A stretch of DNA of 64,000 nucleotides, from positions 62,001 through 126,000 of the forward strand of contig NZ_JACCFG010000001.1 in assembly GCF_013416555.1 (NCBI RefSeq). Reading direction: 5' to 3'. Source of the stretch: Sphingomonas sp. R-74633. Lineage in GTDB: Bacteria > Pseudomonadota > Alphaproteobacteria > Sphingomonadales > Sphingomonadaceae. The position numbers and the translations under genes were made by a program. The stretch's first letter is position 1. Each line of letters starts with the position of its first letter. The notes beneath the pieces were generated by a model that made no database searches, was not told where the DNA came from, and saw only the letters and a program-made list of their open reading frames with translations. This document shows, piece after piece, positions 1-8,628 of the stretch.

Positions 1-3000
1 GTATCCTCGATGCGGGCGGTACCCTGACGACCAGCACCGCGGCCGTCACGCTCGCGATCGCCAACAATCCGGCTTCCGGCACGCTGGCCGGCACCAGCAC
101 GGTGAACGCAGTGGCCGGCGTGGCGACCTTCCCCGGGCTGAGCATCAACAAGTCCGGCAACGGCTACACGCTGTCGGCTGCCTCGGCCGGGCTCAGTCCG
201 GACACCAGCTCGGCGTTCAACATCACACCCGGCGCGACCACGCAATTCACTGTCACGGCGCCTTCAACGGCGACGGCGGGAGTCGCGTTCAACACGCTTG
301 TCGTGACGGCGAAGGACGCCGCCGGCAATACCACGCCTGCTTATGCGGGCACGGTGCATTTCACCTCCAGCGATGGCGCGGCGGTGCTGCCTGCAAACTC
401 CACGCTGACCAGCGGCACCGGCACTTTCTCGGCTACGCTCAACACCGTCGGCTCGCGGACGATCACTGCGACCGATACGGTGACGGGCTCGATCACGGGC
501 ACATCGGGTGCGATCACCGTGGCCACGCCGGCGCCCACCGCCTCCGCGGCTAGCGCGAACGCGGCCTACAGCAATGGTTCGCCGGCGGTTCCGACCAATA
601 TCGACCTGACCGCCTCGGTGGCGAACGCCAGCTTCGTCAGTCCGGCGACTGCGCCGACGCACGGCACGCTCAATGTGGCGAACGGTGCGAATGCCGCGGG
701 CAAGGTGCTGATCTACACGCCGACCGCCGGCTATCACGGCGCCGACAGCTTCACTTATCGCGCAGTCGCGTCGGACGGCACGACCGTTTCCGCTTCGCCG
801 GCGACCGTGACGATCACGGTGGCCGATCCGGTGCTCACGGCGAGCGTTTCCGGCACCGGTGCGGCGGCAGGCGCGCCGCTCAGCGGCTATACCATCGACA
901 CGACGGGCGGTTTCGGCACGCGCACCTGCGCGCCCGGCGCCACCGCGCCGCCGGCCTGGCTGACGGTGAATTCGAACTGCACGCTCACCGGCACGCCGCC
1001 GGGAGGGGGCACGGTGAACTTCGGCGTCGACGTCACCGACCAGTCCAACCCGGCCTTCACGGCGTCGAACAAGCCGGTGAGCTTCAACATCCTGTCGAAT
1101 GACGCGACGCTGTCAGCGCTCGCGATCAAGAACGGCGCGACGACGCTCACGCTGACCCCCAGCTTCGCTTCGGGCACGATCAGCTACACGACCAGCGTTG
1201 CGAGCAACGTGACCTCGGTCACCGCCACGCCGACGGTCAATGCCGCGGGCTCGACCGTGACGGTCAACACCGTCGGCGTTACCTCGGGCAATCCGTCGGG
1301 CGCGATCGGCCTTGCGGTCGGTACCAATCCGGTCGTCGTGCACGTCACCGCGCCGGACGGCGTGACCACCAAGGACTATACCGTCACGGTCACCCGCGCG
1401 ACGCCGGTGCCGACGCTTACCTCGCTCTCGGCCTCCGTCGCCAATGGCGTGGGCAGCACCACGGGCGGCGGCAGCGCGAGTACGCTGACGCTCACCGGCT
1501 CGGACTTCACCAACGCGACGCAGGTGAATTTCGGCGCGGCGACCCTCAGTGGCGGGGCCTTCACGATCGCCAGCGACACCTCGATCACGCTCACCGTGCC
1601 GACCGCGGCGCTGGCGGGCGCAACCGGTGCGGGCAGCACGATCACCGTCAGTGTCGCGTCGAGCGCGGGCACCAGTGGCACGCAGAGCTTCACCTATGTG
1701 CTGACGCCGACCGTCAACGCGGTGACCACGCCGAGCAATGACAACACGCCGACCTTCACTGGCACCGCGGCGCCGAACGCGACGATCAACCTGACGCTCA
1801 CCGGCCCGTCGTCGCTGAGCACCAGCGCGATCACCGCCAATGGCGGCGGCGCCTGGACCTATACGCCGACGGCCCGTTCGGACGGCAGCTACACCGTGTC
1901 GGTCACCCAGACTCTGTCGACGGTCACGTCCGGCAGCTCGGGCGCGGTCGCGTTCGACATCGACACCACGGGTCCGGCCGCGCCGGTCGTGACCTCGCCG
2001 ACCGAAGGTGCGAGCACCGGCAGCAACGTGACGCTGACCGGCACCACCGAGGCGGGCACCACGGTCGAGGTCAAGATCGACGCCGGCGGCTTCCTCGCCG
2101 CGTCGGTGACCGGCACGAGCTGGAGCTACAACGCCACCGGCCTCGCGGTCGGCGGGCATAGCGCCACCGTCCGCGCCCGTGACGCGCTCACCAATCCCTC
2201 GACCGATGCAGTCCGCAACTTCACCGTCGCCTCGGGTCCGTCGATCGGCTCGCTGTCGCCGAGCGGCGGCCCGATCGCGGGCGGCAACACGGTGACCGTC
2301 AACGGCGCCAACCTCACCGGCGCAACGCTGACGGTCGATGGCGGCGCGGTTGCGACCAGTGGCAATACCGGTTCGAGCTTCTCCTTCGTCGCGCCGGCGC
2401 ATGCCGTCGGGCCGGCGACCGTCGTGGTAACCACCGTCGGCGGTACCGCGTCGAGCAGCTATACCTATATCGCGCCGGTGACGCTCTCGCCCGCGTCCGG
2501 GACACTGCCCGGCGGCACGGCGATGACCGCCTATTCGCAGAGCTTCACCGCGAGCGGGGGTACTTCACCCTATACCTATGGCTCGACCGGCACGCTGCCG
2601 CCCGGCACCACCTTGTCGGCCGGCGGCGCGCTCTCCGGCACGCCGACCGCAGCGGGTACTTTCAACTTCAATGTGACCGCGACCGACAATTCGGCGACCT
2701 TCGGGGGCAGCGCCCTCACCGCGACCGAGAGCTATTCGATCGCGATCGCGCTGGCGAGCCAGACGATCACCTTCGGCCCGCTGCCCAACACCTCGCTCTC
2801 GGCCGCGACGCTGACGCTGACGGGCGGTACCGCCGCCACGGCCTCGTCGACCCTGGCGGTGACCTATGGCTCGACCACCACGTCGATCTGCACCGTCAGC
2901 GGCAATGTGGTGACGCTTGTCGCCATCGGCACCTGCACGATCACTGCCGACCAGGCCGGCAACGCCGCCTATAGCGCAGCGCCGCAGGTCTCGCAGAGCT

Positions 3001-6000
3001 TCACGGTGACGCCAGCCACTCTGACGATCGCCGTCACCGCGCCTGTCAGCGCATTGACGGTGGGCACGAGCTACACCCAGACGAATCAGGCCGCGGGCGG
3101 TCTCACGCCCTACATCTATGCGATCGCGTCCGGGGCCCTGCCAGCTGGCACGACTCTCGATCCCGCTACGGGCACGGTTGCGGGCAGCCTGACGACCGCG
3201 GGCGGCTTCAGCTACTCGATCCAGGCGACCGACCATCAGGGGACACCGGTCACCGTCACGGGAACCACCGTGTCGGGCACCATCGCCAAGGCCAACCAGA
3301 CGATCACCTTCCAGTCGAGTGCTCCCATCGGCGCATCGGTGGGCGGCGCTGCTTACACCCCGACCGTCACGGCTTCCTCGGGGCTGCCGGTAACCCTCTC
3401 CCTGGATGGCGCCAGCAGCGGCTGCGTGCTCTCGGGCGGTACGATCACCTTCAATGCGACCGGTACCTGTGTGGTCAATGCCAACCAGGCCGGCGACAGC
3501 AACTGGAACCCGGCGACGCAGGACCAGCAGAGCTTCACGGTAAACGCGGCGGGCGCGATCGGCGTAACGGTCAGCTTCTCGTCGAGCTCGATCGGCGTCG
3601 GCCAGGCCGGGACCGCGACGATCACCTTCACCAACGGCAATGCCTCGGCCTCGCCCAACATCGCGCCACTGTTCAGCGGCTCGGCGCTGGTCAGCCGCGG
3701 CGCGTTGGGCGGCACCTGCGGCGCAAGCGGAGCGGATAGCGGCGCCGACTTCCAGTTCAACGGCTTCAGCGTGCCCGGCCTGGGCAGCTGCACCGTCACG
3801 ATCGACTATACCGGTGTCACCGCGGGTTCGGTGGCGGGCCTCTCGCTCGGCGGCTTCACGCCGAGCGGCTATGCGCCCACCGGTGCGGCCAGCAGCAGCG
3901 GCTTTGCCGTCCTGCCGACGGTGACCGGCGTGTCGCCGAACACGGGGCCGGTCGGCCAGGTGGTGACGGTCAGCGGCACCGGCTTCAGCATCACCCCGGG
4001 CAACAACACCGTGACCTTCGGGTCGGCGGGCAACGGCGCCGTCACGGCCGCGAGCGCGACCTCGCTCACCGTCACCGCGCCGGCTGTCGGCACGGGCGCG
4101 CAAACCATCACGGTCAAGGTCAACAACGAGACCAGTACGGGGTCTGCGGCGATCTTCACCTTCGTCGCGCCGCCGACCACGCCGCCCGTGTCGCAGGCGG
4201 TGGCCTATGACAGTCCCGGCACGGTGATCCACCTGGCGAGCTCGATCACCGGCAGCTATACCAGCGTCATCGTCACCACCCCGACGCACGGCACCGCCAC
4301 CATCGCGGGCACCGACGTGACCTATATCCCGACCGCCGGCTATTTCGGGCCGGACAGCTTCGACTATACCGCGACCGGGACGGGCGGATCGAACACGGGT
4401 ACGGTGACCCTCACGGTGGCAACCCCGGCAGCTCCGACGGTCGCCGCCCAGAGCGCCGCAGTTCCCTATAACAGTGCGGGCACGGCGATTGACTTGTCCG
4501 GCTCGATCAGCGGCGTCCATACCGGTATCGCCACCAGCACACCGTCGCACGGCACGGTGACCATCACGAACGACGTGGTCACCTACACGCCGACGACCGG
4601 CTATTTCGGGCTGGACAGCTTCACCTACACGGCAACCGGTCCTGGCGGCACTTCGCCCCCGGCCACGGTGACTGTGACGGTCGGGAACCCGCCTGCGCCG
4701 AGCGTCGCCAACAAGACCGGCGTCGCGGTGCCCTATGCCAGCACCGGCACAGCGATTGATCTCACTGCCTCGATCACCGGCGTTCATACCAGCATCGCGA
4801 CCAGCACGCCGGCAAACGGCACGGTGAGCATCGCGGGCGACGTCGTCACCTACACTCCGGCGGCCGGCTATTATGGCGCGGACAGCTTCACCTACACGGC
4901 CACCGGCCCCGGCGGCACTTCGGCGCCCGCTACCGTATCGCTGACGGTGGCGACGCCGGCGGCCCCAGTCACGGCGGACAAGCCGGGCGTGGCAGTGCCC
5001 TATGCAAGCGCGGGCACGGCGATCGACCTGACGGCCTCGATCACCGGCGTTCACGCGACCATCGCGATCGGCACGACGCCGGCGCATGGCAGCGTTACGA
5101 TCGCCGGCGATGTGGTGACCTACACTCCGGCGGCCAGCTATTATGGCGCGGACAGCTTCACCTACACCGCGACCGGCCCGGGCGGCACGTCGAACGTCTC
5201 GACGGTCAACCTGACCGTGGCGACGCCCGCTGCACCAGTCGCGTCGAACAGGAGCGGCGTCGCGGTTGCCTATAACAGCGCCGGTACCGCGATCGACCTG
5301 TCCGGCTCGATCACCGGCGTCCACGCCAGCATCGCCACCAGCACGCCCTCGCATGGCACGGTGACCGTCGCGGGTGACGTCGTCACCTACACGCCGGCCA
5401 CGGGCTATTTCGGCCCGGACAGCTTCACCTTCACGGCGACCGGTCCTGGCGGCAGCTCGCTCGCGGCGACGGTAAGCCTGACGGTGGCCACCCCGGCGGC
5501 GCCGGTCGCGGCCGACAAGAGCGGCGTGGCAGTGCCCTATGCGAGCACCGGCACGGCGATCGATCTGTCGGGCTCGGTCACCGGCGTCCATACGGCAATC
5601 GCGATCGGCACGGCGCCGGCGCATGGCACGGTGGCGATTGCCGGCGATGTCGTGACCTACACGCCGAACCCGGCGACCTATTATGGCGCGGACAGCTTCA
5701 CCTTCACTGCGACCGGCCCGGGCGGCACCTCGGCCCCCGCGACAGTCTCGCTGAGCGTGGCGCTCCCGCCGGCGCCGGTAACGGCGGACAAGAGCGGCGT
5801 CGCGGTGCCCTATGCCAGCGCGGGCACGGCGATCGACCTGTCGGGTTCGATCACCGGCGTGCGTTCCGCGATCGCGATCGGCACGGCGCCGGCGCACGGC
5901 ACGGTGACCATCGCGGGTGAGGTCGTGACCTACACCCCGGCGGCGACCTATTATGGCGCGGACAGCTTCACCTACACGGCCACCGGCCCGGGCGGCACCT

Positions 6001-8159
6001 CCGCCGCCTCGACGGTGAGCGTGACGGTGGCGACGCCCGCGGCGCCGGTCGCGGCCGCCAAGAGCGGTGTCTCCGTCGGCTATAACAGCGCCGGCACCGC
6101 CATCGATCTGGCCCCGTCGATCACCGGGGTGCACAGCGCGCTGACGGTCGCCACGGCGCCGACGCACGGCACCACCACGGTCAGCGGCGATGTCGTCACC
6201 TACAAGCCGACCGCCGGCTATTTCGGGGCGGACAGCTTCGCCTACACCGTCACCGGCCCGGGCGGCACCTCCGCCGCGGCGACGGTGAGCCTGACGGTCG
6301 CCACGCCGCCGCCGCCGGTCGCGGCGCCGGGCACCGGCTCGGTCGCGGGCAGCACCACCACGGCGGGTACCAGCGTCAATATCGACCTGTCGGCGCTGGT
6401 CACCGGCGTCTATGACACGATCCAGATCCAGACGCCGCCGGCGCACGGCACCGTAACGCTGAGCGGCGGCACGCCCAATACGCCGGCCAAGGGCGATGCT
6501 GCCCCGGCCAGCCCGATCATCGCGACCTACACCCCGGCGGTGAACTATGCCGGTACCGACAGCTTCACCTTCGTGGCGGTCGGCCCGGGCGGCACCTCCG
6601 CGCCTGGCACAGTGTCGATCACCGTGGTCGGCCAGGTGCCGGTCCCCGTCGCCAAGACGGCAACCACGGGTGACGGCCAGATGGTCTCGGTGATGCTCAC
6701 CGACGGGGCGCAGCGCGGTCCGTTCACCGGAGCGACCGTGGTCAGCGTCTCGCCGGCCAGCGCAGCCACCACCGCGATCGTCGCGGCAGGCGGGGGCTAT
6801 CGCCTCGACGTGACGCCGAACAACCGCTTCGGCGGCACGATCGTGGTCACCTATACGCTGAGCAACCTCTACGGCGCCTCGCTGCCGTCCACGGTCACGC
6901 TCACCGTCCAGGCGCGCCCCGATCCGCGCAACGATCCGAACGTTGGCGCGATCAGCGATGCCCAGTCCGAAGCGACCCGCCGCTTCGCCCGCGCGCAGGT
7001 GTCCAACTTCATGCGGCGCACCGAGCAGCTCCATAATGGCGGCGGCCAGGCCGGCATGGCGATGGGCGTGACGCTCGTCTCGCGCGACGGCTATGGCGGA
7101 ATGCAGCGCCCCGACGACCGGGATTGGGGCCTTGCGATCACCGAGCGGATGCGGATTTCGGGTGAGGATCCGGCGATCGGCCAGTTCGCCAATGATCCGC
7201 AGTCGCCGCTCTCGCGCGGGGACAAGCTCGGCTACGCCCGGACGATGACCACGGCGGGCGGCACGACTTCGGCTGCGGACGCACCCTATCAGGCCGCGGA
7301 AACGAACGAGGATGGCACCCGCCGCACCGGTTCGGTGGCGACCTGGGCGGGCGGCGCGATCGACATCGGCACGCGCGACAAGACCACCGACCGCACCAAG
7401 GTGACGGCAACCACCGCCGGTCTCAGCGCCGGTGCCGACATCAAGCTCGGCGACGGGATCGTCGTCGGCCTGGGCGGCGGCTATGGCAATGACCTCAGCC
7501 GGATCGGCTCGGGCGCGCAGGTGCGCGGCACCAGCACGCTCTATGCCGCCTATGCCAGCCTCCAGCCGGCCCAGGGTGCCTTCATCGATGGCGTGATCGG
7601 CCGCGGCCAGCTCGACTTCACCACCCGGCGCATCGCCGCGGCGGTGGATGCCACGGCACGCGGCAGCCGCGACGGCAACTATACGGTGGCGGGCATCTCG
7701 CTCGGCATCGATCGCAGCAATGGCGGCCTGCAATGGTCGATCTACGGCCGCGGCGAATATATGGATGCCGATCTCAAGGCCTATACCGAGAGCGGGGCAG
7801 GGCGGTACAATCTGCGCTTCGATGCCCGTCAGGTCAGCTCGATCACCGGTACGATCGGCGCCCGCTTCCAGTATCGCCAGAAGATGAGCTTCGGTTCGGT
7901 CACGCCGCGCGTCCGCGCTGAGTGGAACCATGAGTTCGCCGATGTCGATGCCCAGTGGCTCGATTATGCCGACATCCCGGGTGCCGCGACCTATGCGCTC
8001 ACCGGCAATGGCTGGAAGCGCGAGCAGCTCCAGCTTAGCCTGGGCGCGCGGTTCGACATATTGAAGGGCGGCTGGTCGTTCGACTTCGAGACCGGGCTGC
8101 GCACCGGCCAGGGTGAGAAGGCCGGCACGCTGCAGCTTCGCCTGTCGAAGCAGTTCTAA
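1..8159 (+). CDS. Giant Ig-like repeat autotransporter adhesin (5' end missing)
   Basis: The reading frame is already open at base 3, upstream of the first in-frame GTG at 102, so the gene starts outside the window and at least 2,718 residues are present. The passenger is Ala/Gly/Thr/Ser-rich and built of Ig-like modules: an IPT/TIG-type segment (PSIGSLSPSGG, about 2235-2470), putative-Ig segments (LPPGTTLS...GALSGTPT, about 2580-2700 and again near 3150), and at 4180-6640 a run of cadherin-like modules each ending DSFTYTATGPGGTS. The last 270 or so residues (from about 7350) form an autotransporter beta-barrel with alternating glycine/aromatic strands and a C-terminal Phe (LRLSKQF). By family knowledge the barrel inserts in the outer membrane and exposes the passenger, probably as an adhesin; the ligand cannot be told from sequence. 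The N-terminal signal peptide is not visible. The long minus-strand ORF beneath it is a shadow. Confidence 0.88.
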   Translation, partial: ILDAGGTLTTSTAAVTLAIANNPASGTLAGTSTVNAVAGVATFPGLSINKSGNGYTLSAASAGLSPDTSSAFNITPGATTQFTVTAPSTATAGVAFNTLVVTAKDAAGNTTPAYAGTVHFTSSDGAAVLPANSTLTSGTGTFSATLNTVGSRTITATDTVTGSITGTSGAITVATPAPTASAASANAAYSNGSPAVPTNIDLTASVANASFVSPATAPTHGTLNVANGANAAGKVLIYTPTAGYHGADSFTYRAVASDGTTVSASPATVTITVADPVLTASVSGTGAAAGAPLSGYTIDTTGGFGTRTCAPGATAPPAWLTVNSNCTLTGTPPGGGTVNFGVDVTDQSNPAFTASNKPVSFNILSNDATLSALAIKNGATTLTLTPSFASGTISYTTSVASNVTSVTATPTVNAAGSTVTVNTVGVTSGNPSGAIGLAVGTNPVVVHVTAPDGVTTKDYTVTVTRATPVPTLTSLSASVANGVGSTTGGGSASTLTLTGSDFTNATQVNFGAATLSGGAFTIASDTSITLTVPTAALAGATGAGSTITVSVASSAGTSGTQSFTYVLTPTVNAVTTPSNDNTPTFTGTAAPNATINLTLTGPSSLSTSAITANGGGAWTYTPTARSDGSYTVSVTQTLSTVTSGSSGAVAFDIDTTGPAAPVVTSPTEGASTGSNVTLTGTTEAGTTVEVKIDAGGFLAASVTGTSWSYNATGLAVGGHSATVRARDALTNPSTDAVRNFTVASGPSIGSLSPSGGPIAGGNTVTVNGANLTGATLTVDGGAVATSGNTGSSFSFVAPAHAVGPATVVVTTVGGTASSSYTYIAPVTLSPASGTLPGGTAMTAYSQSFTASGGTSPYTYGSTGTLPPGTTLSAGGALSGTPTAAGTFNFNVTATDNSATFGGSALTATESYSIAIALASQTITFGPLPNTSLSAATLTLTGGTAATASSTLAVTYGSTTTSICTVSGNVVTLVAIGTCTITADQAGNAAYSAAPQVSQSFTVTPATLTIAVTAPVSALTVGTSYTQTNQAAGGLTPYIYAIASGALPAGTTLDPATGTVAGSLTTAGGFSYSIQATDHQGTPVTVTGTTVSGTIAKANQTITFQSSAPIGASVGGAAYTPTVTASSGLPVTLSLDGASSGCVLSGGTITFNATGTCVVNANQAGDSNWNPATQDQQSFTVNAAGAIGVTVSFSSSSIGVGQAGTATITFTNGNASASPNIAPLFSGSALVSRGALGGTCGASGADSGADFQFNGFSVPGLGSCTVTIDYTGVTAGSVAGLSLGGFTPSGYAPTGAASSSGFAVLPTVTGVSPNTGPVGQVVTVSGTGFSITPGNNTVTFGSAGNGAVTAASATSLTVTAPAVGTGAQTITVKVNNETSTGSAAIFTFVAPPTTPPVSQAVAYDSPGTVIHLASSITGSYTSVIVTTPTHGTATIAGTDVTYIPTAGYFGPDSFDYTATGTGGSNTGTVTLTVATPAAPTVAAQSAAVPYNSAGTAIDLSGSISGVHTGIATSTPSHGTVTITNDVVTYTPTTGYFGLDSFTYTATGPGGTSPPATVTVTVGNPPAPSVANKTGVAVPYASTGTAIDLTASITGVHTSIATSTPANGTVSIAGDVVTYTPAAGYYGADSFTYTATGPGGTSAPATVSLTVATPAAPVTADKPGVAVPYASAGTAIDLTASITGVHATIAIGTTPAHGSVTIAGDVVTYTPAASYYGADSFTYTATGPGGTSNVSTVNLTVATPAAPVASNRSGVAVAYNSAGTAIDLSGSITGVHASIATSTPSHGTVTVAGDVVTYTPATGYFGPDSFTFTATGPGGSSLAATVSLTVATPAAPVAADKSGVAVPYASTGTAIDLSGSVTGVHTAIAIGTAPAHGTVAIAGDVVTYTPNPATYYGADSFTFTATGPGGTSAPATVSLSVALPPAPVTADKSGVAVPYASAGTAIDLSGSITGVRSAIAIGTAPAHGTVTIAGEVVTYTPAATYYGADSFTYTATGPGGTSAASTVSVTVATPAAPVAAAKSGVSVGYNSAGTAIDLAPSITGVHSALTVATAPTHGTTTVSGDVVTYKPTAGYFGADSFAYTVTGPGGTSAAATVSLTVATPPPPVAAPGTGSVAGSTTTAGTSVNIDLSALVTGVYDTIQIQTPPAHGTVTLSGGTPNTPAKGDAAPASPIIATYTPAVNYAGTDSFTFVAVGPGGTSAPGTVSITVVGQVPVPVAKTATTGDGQMVSVMLTDGAQRGPFTGATVVSVSPASAATTAIVAAGGGYRLDVTPNNRFGGTIVVTYTLSNLYGASLPSTVTLTVQARPDPRNDPNVGAISDAQSEATRRFARAQVSNFMRRTEQLHNGGGQAGMAMGVTLVSRDGYGGMQRPDDRDWGLAITERMRISGEDPAIGQFANDPQSPLSRGDKLGYARTMTTAGGTTSAADAPYQAAETNEDGTRRTGSVATWAGGAIDIGTRDKTTDRTKVTATTAGLSAGADIKLGDGIVVGLGGGYGNDLSRIGSGAQVRGTSTLYAAYASLQPAQGAFIDGVIGRGQLDFTTRRIAAAVDATARGSRDGNYTVAGISLGIDRSNGGLQWSIYGRGEYMDADLKAYTESGAGRYNLRFDARQVSSITGTIGARFQYRQKMSFGSVTPRVRAEWNHEFADVDAQWLDYADIPGAATYALTGNGWKREQLQLSLGARFDILKGGWSFDFETGLRTGQGEKAGTLQLRLSKQF
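4180..6640 (+). repeat. Tandem 267-273 bp in-gene repeats (Ig/cadherin-like modules)
   Basis: The codons for DSF(T/D/A)YT recur at about 4363, 4614, 4881, 5151, 5418, 5691, 5961, 6231 and 6558, giving spacings of 251, 267, 270, 267, 273, 270, 270 and 327 bp. Each module of about 90 residues carries the landmarks SGVAVPY-S-GTAIDL, ITGVH, HGTV, GDVVTYTP, YGADSF and GPGGTS. The central copies (4700-6300) are highly alike at DNA level, so unequal recombination could change the copy number in frame. A single diverged copy of the same module lies near 600-830. Confidence 0.85.
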
Positions 8160-8268
8160 AGGCGGGGACCGGGGCGGCGGCTGCGCTGCTCCGGGCCTTG
8201 CAATGTAGGATTTCGCCTGCTTGGCTTCCGCCTTGTTGGTTCTTTGGCAAGTCGCCCCGCGGGCGCGA

Positions 8269-8628
8269 TCAGGTCCGGAGCATCTGGCCGAGCGCGCCGG
8301 CCACCTGGGCCTCGCGATAGGGTTTCTCGATCATCGGCACGCCTTCGCCAAAGCCCTCGGGCGGATTGCCGTAGCCGCTGGCAAAGGCGAAGGGCAGGCC
8401 GCGTTCGCGCAGCATCTGGGCGATCGGGGTGCTGCGCTCGCCGCCCAGATTGATGTCGAGGATCGCCGCGTCGAAGCCGCCGGCCTCGGCCAGCGCGATG
8501 CCCTCGGCCAGCCGGCTGGCCGGCCCGATCGTCTCGCAGCCTAGCGCCTCCAGCATGTCCTCGAGGTACATCGCCACCACGGGCTCGTCCTCGACGATCA
8601 GCACGCGCAGGCCATCCAGCCCGCTCAT
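8269..8628 (-). CDS. Single-domain response regulator
   Basis: This 119-residue protein is a lone receiver domain with the acidic pocket in IVEDE, phosphoacceptor Asp58 in ILDIN and the conserved Lys102 in EKPY. It has no output domain. The ATG at 8628 overlaps the stop of the upstream histidine kinase (ATGA), so the two are translationally coupled and the receiver is the obvious phosphotransfer partner of that kinase. Receivers paired with HWE kinases in alphaproteobacteria often act as phosphate sinks or relay proteins. A longer frame continues upstream, but the ATGA start gives a correctly sized receiver. Confidence 0.85.
   Translation of the reverse strand: MSGLDGLRVLIVEDEPVVAMYLEDMLEALGCETIGPASRLAEGIALAEAGGFDAAILDINLGGERSTPIAQMLRERGLPFAFASGYGNPPEGFGEGVPMIEKPYREAQVAGALGQMLRT

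Noticed and set aside
4180..6640. Regular ~270-bp repeats considered as a CRISPR-like or satellite array
   Set aside because: The repeats are in frame, protein-coding Ig modules; no short direct repeats with unique spacers.
2565..7931. 1,788-codon open frame on the minus strand under the autotransporter gene
   Set aside because: Arg/Ala/Gly-rich with no domain pattern; a by-product of high GC and of the repeats on the plus strand, where the repeated Ig modules and barrel are convincing.
8197..8219. Similar intergenic strings around TAGGATTT at 8197-8219 and 39579-39601
   Set aside because: Two imperfect matches only; no shared gene context, so coincidence cannot be excluded.
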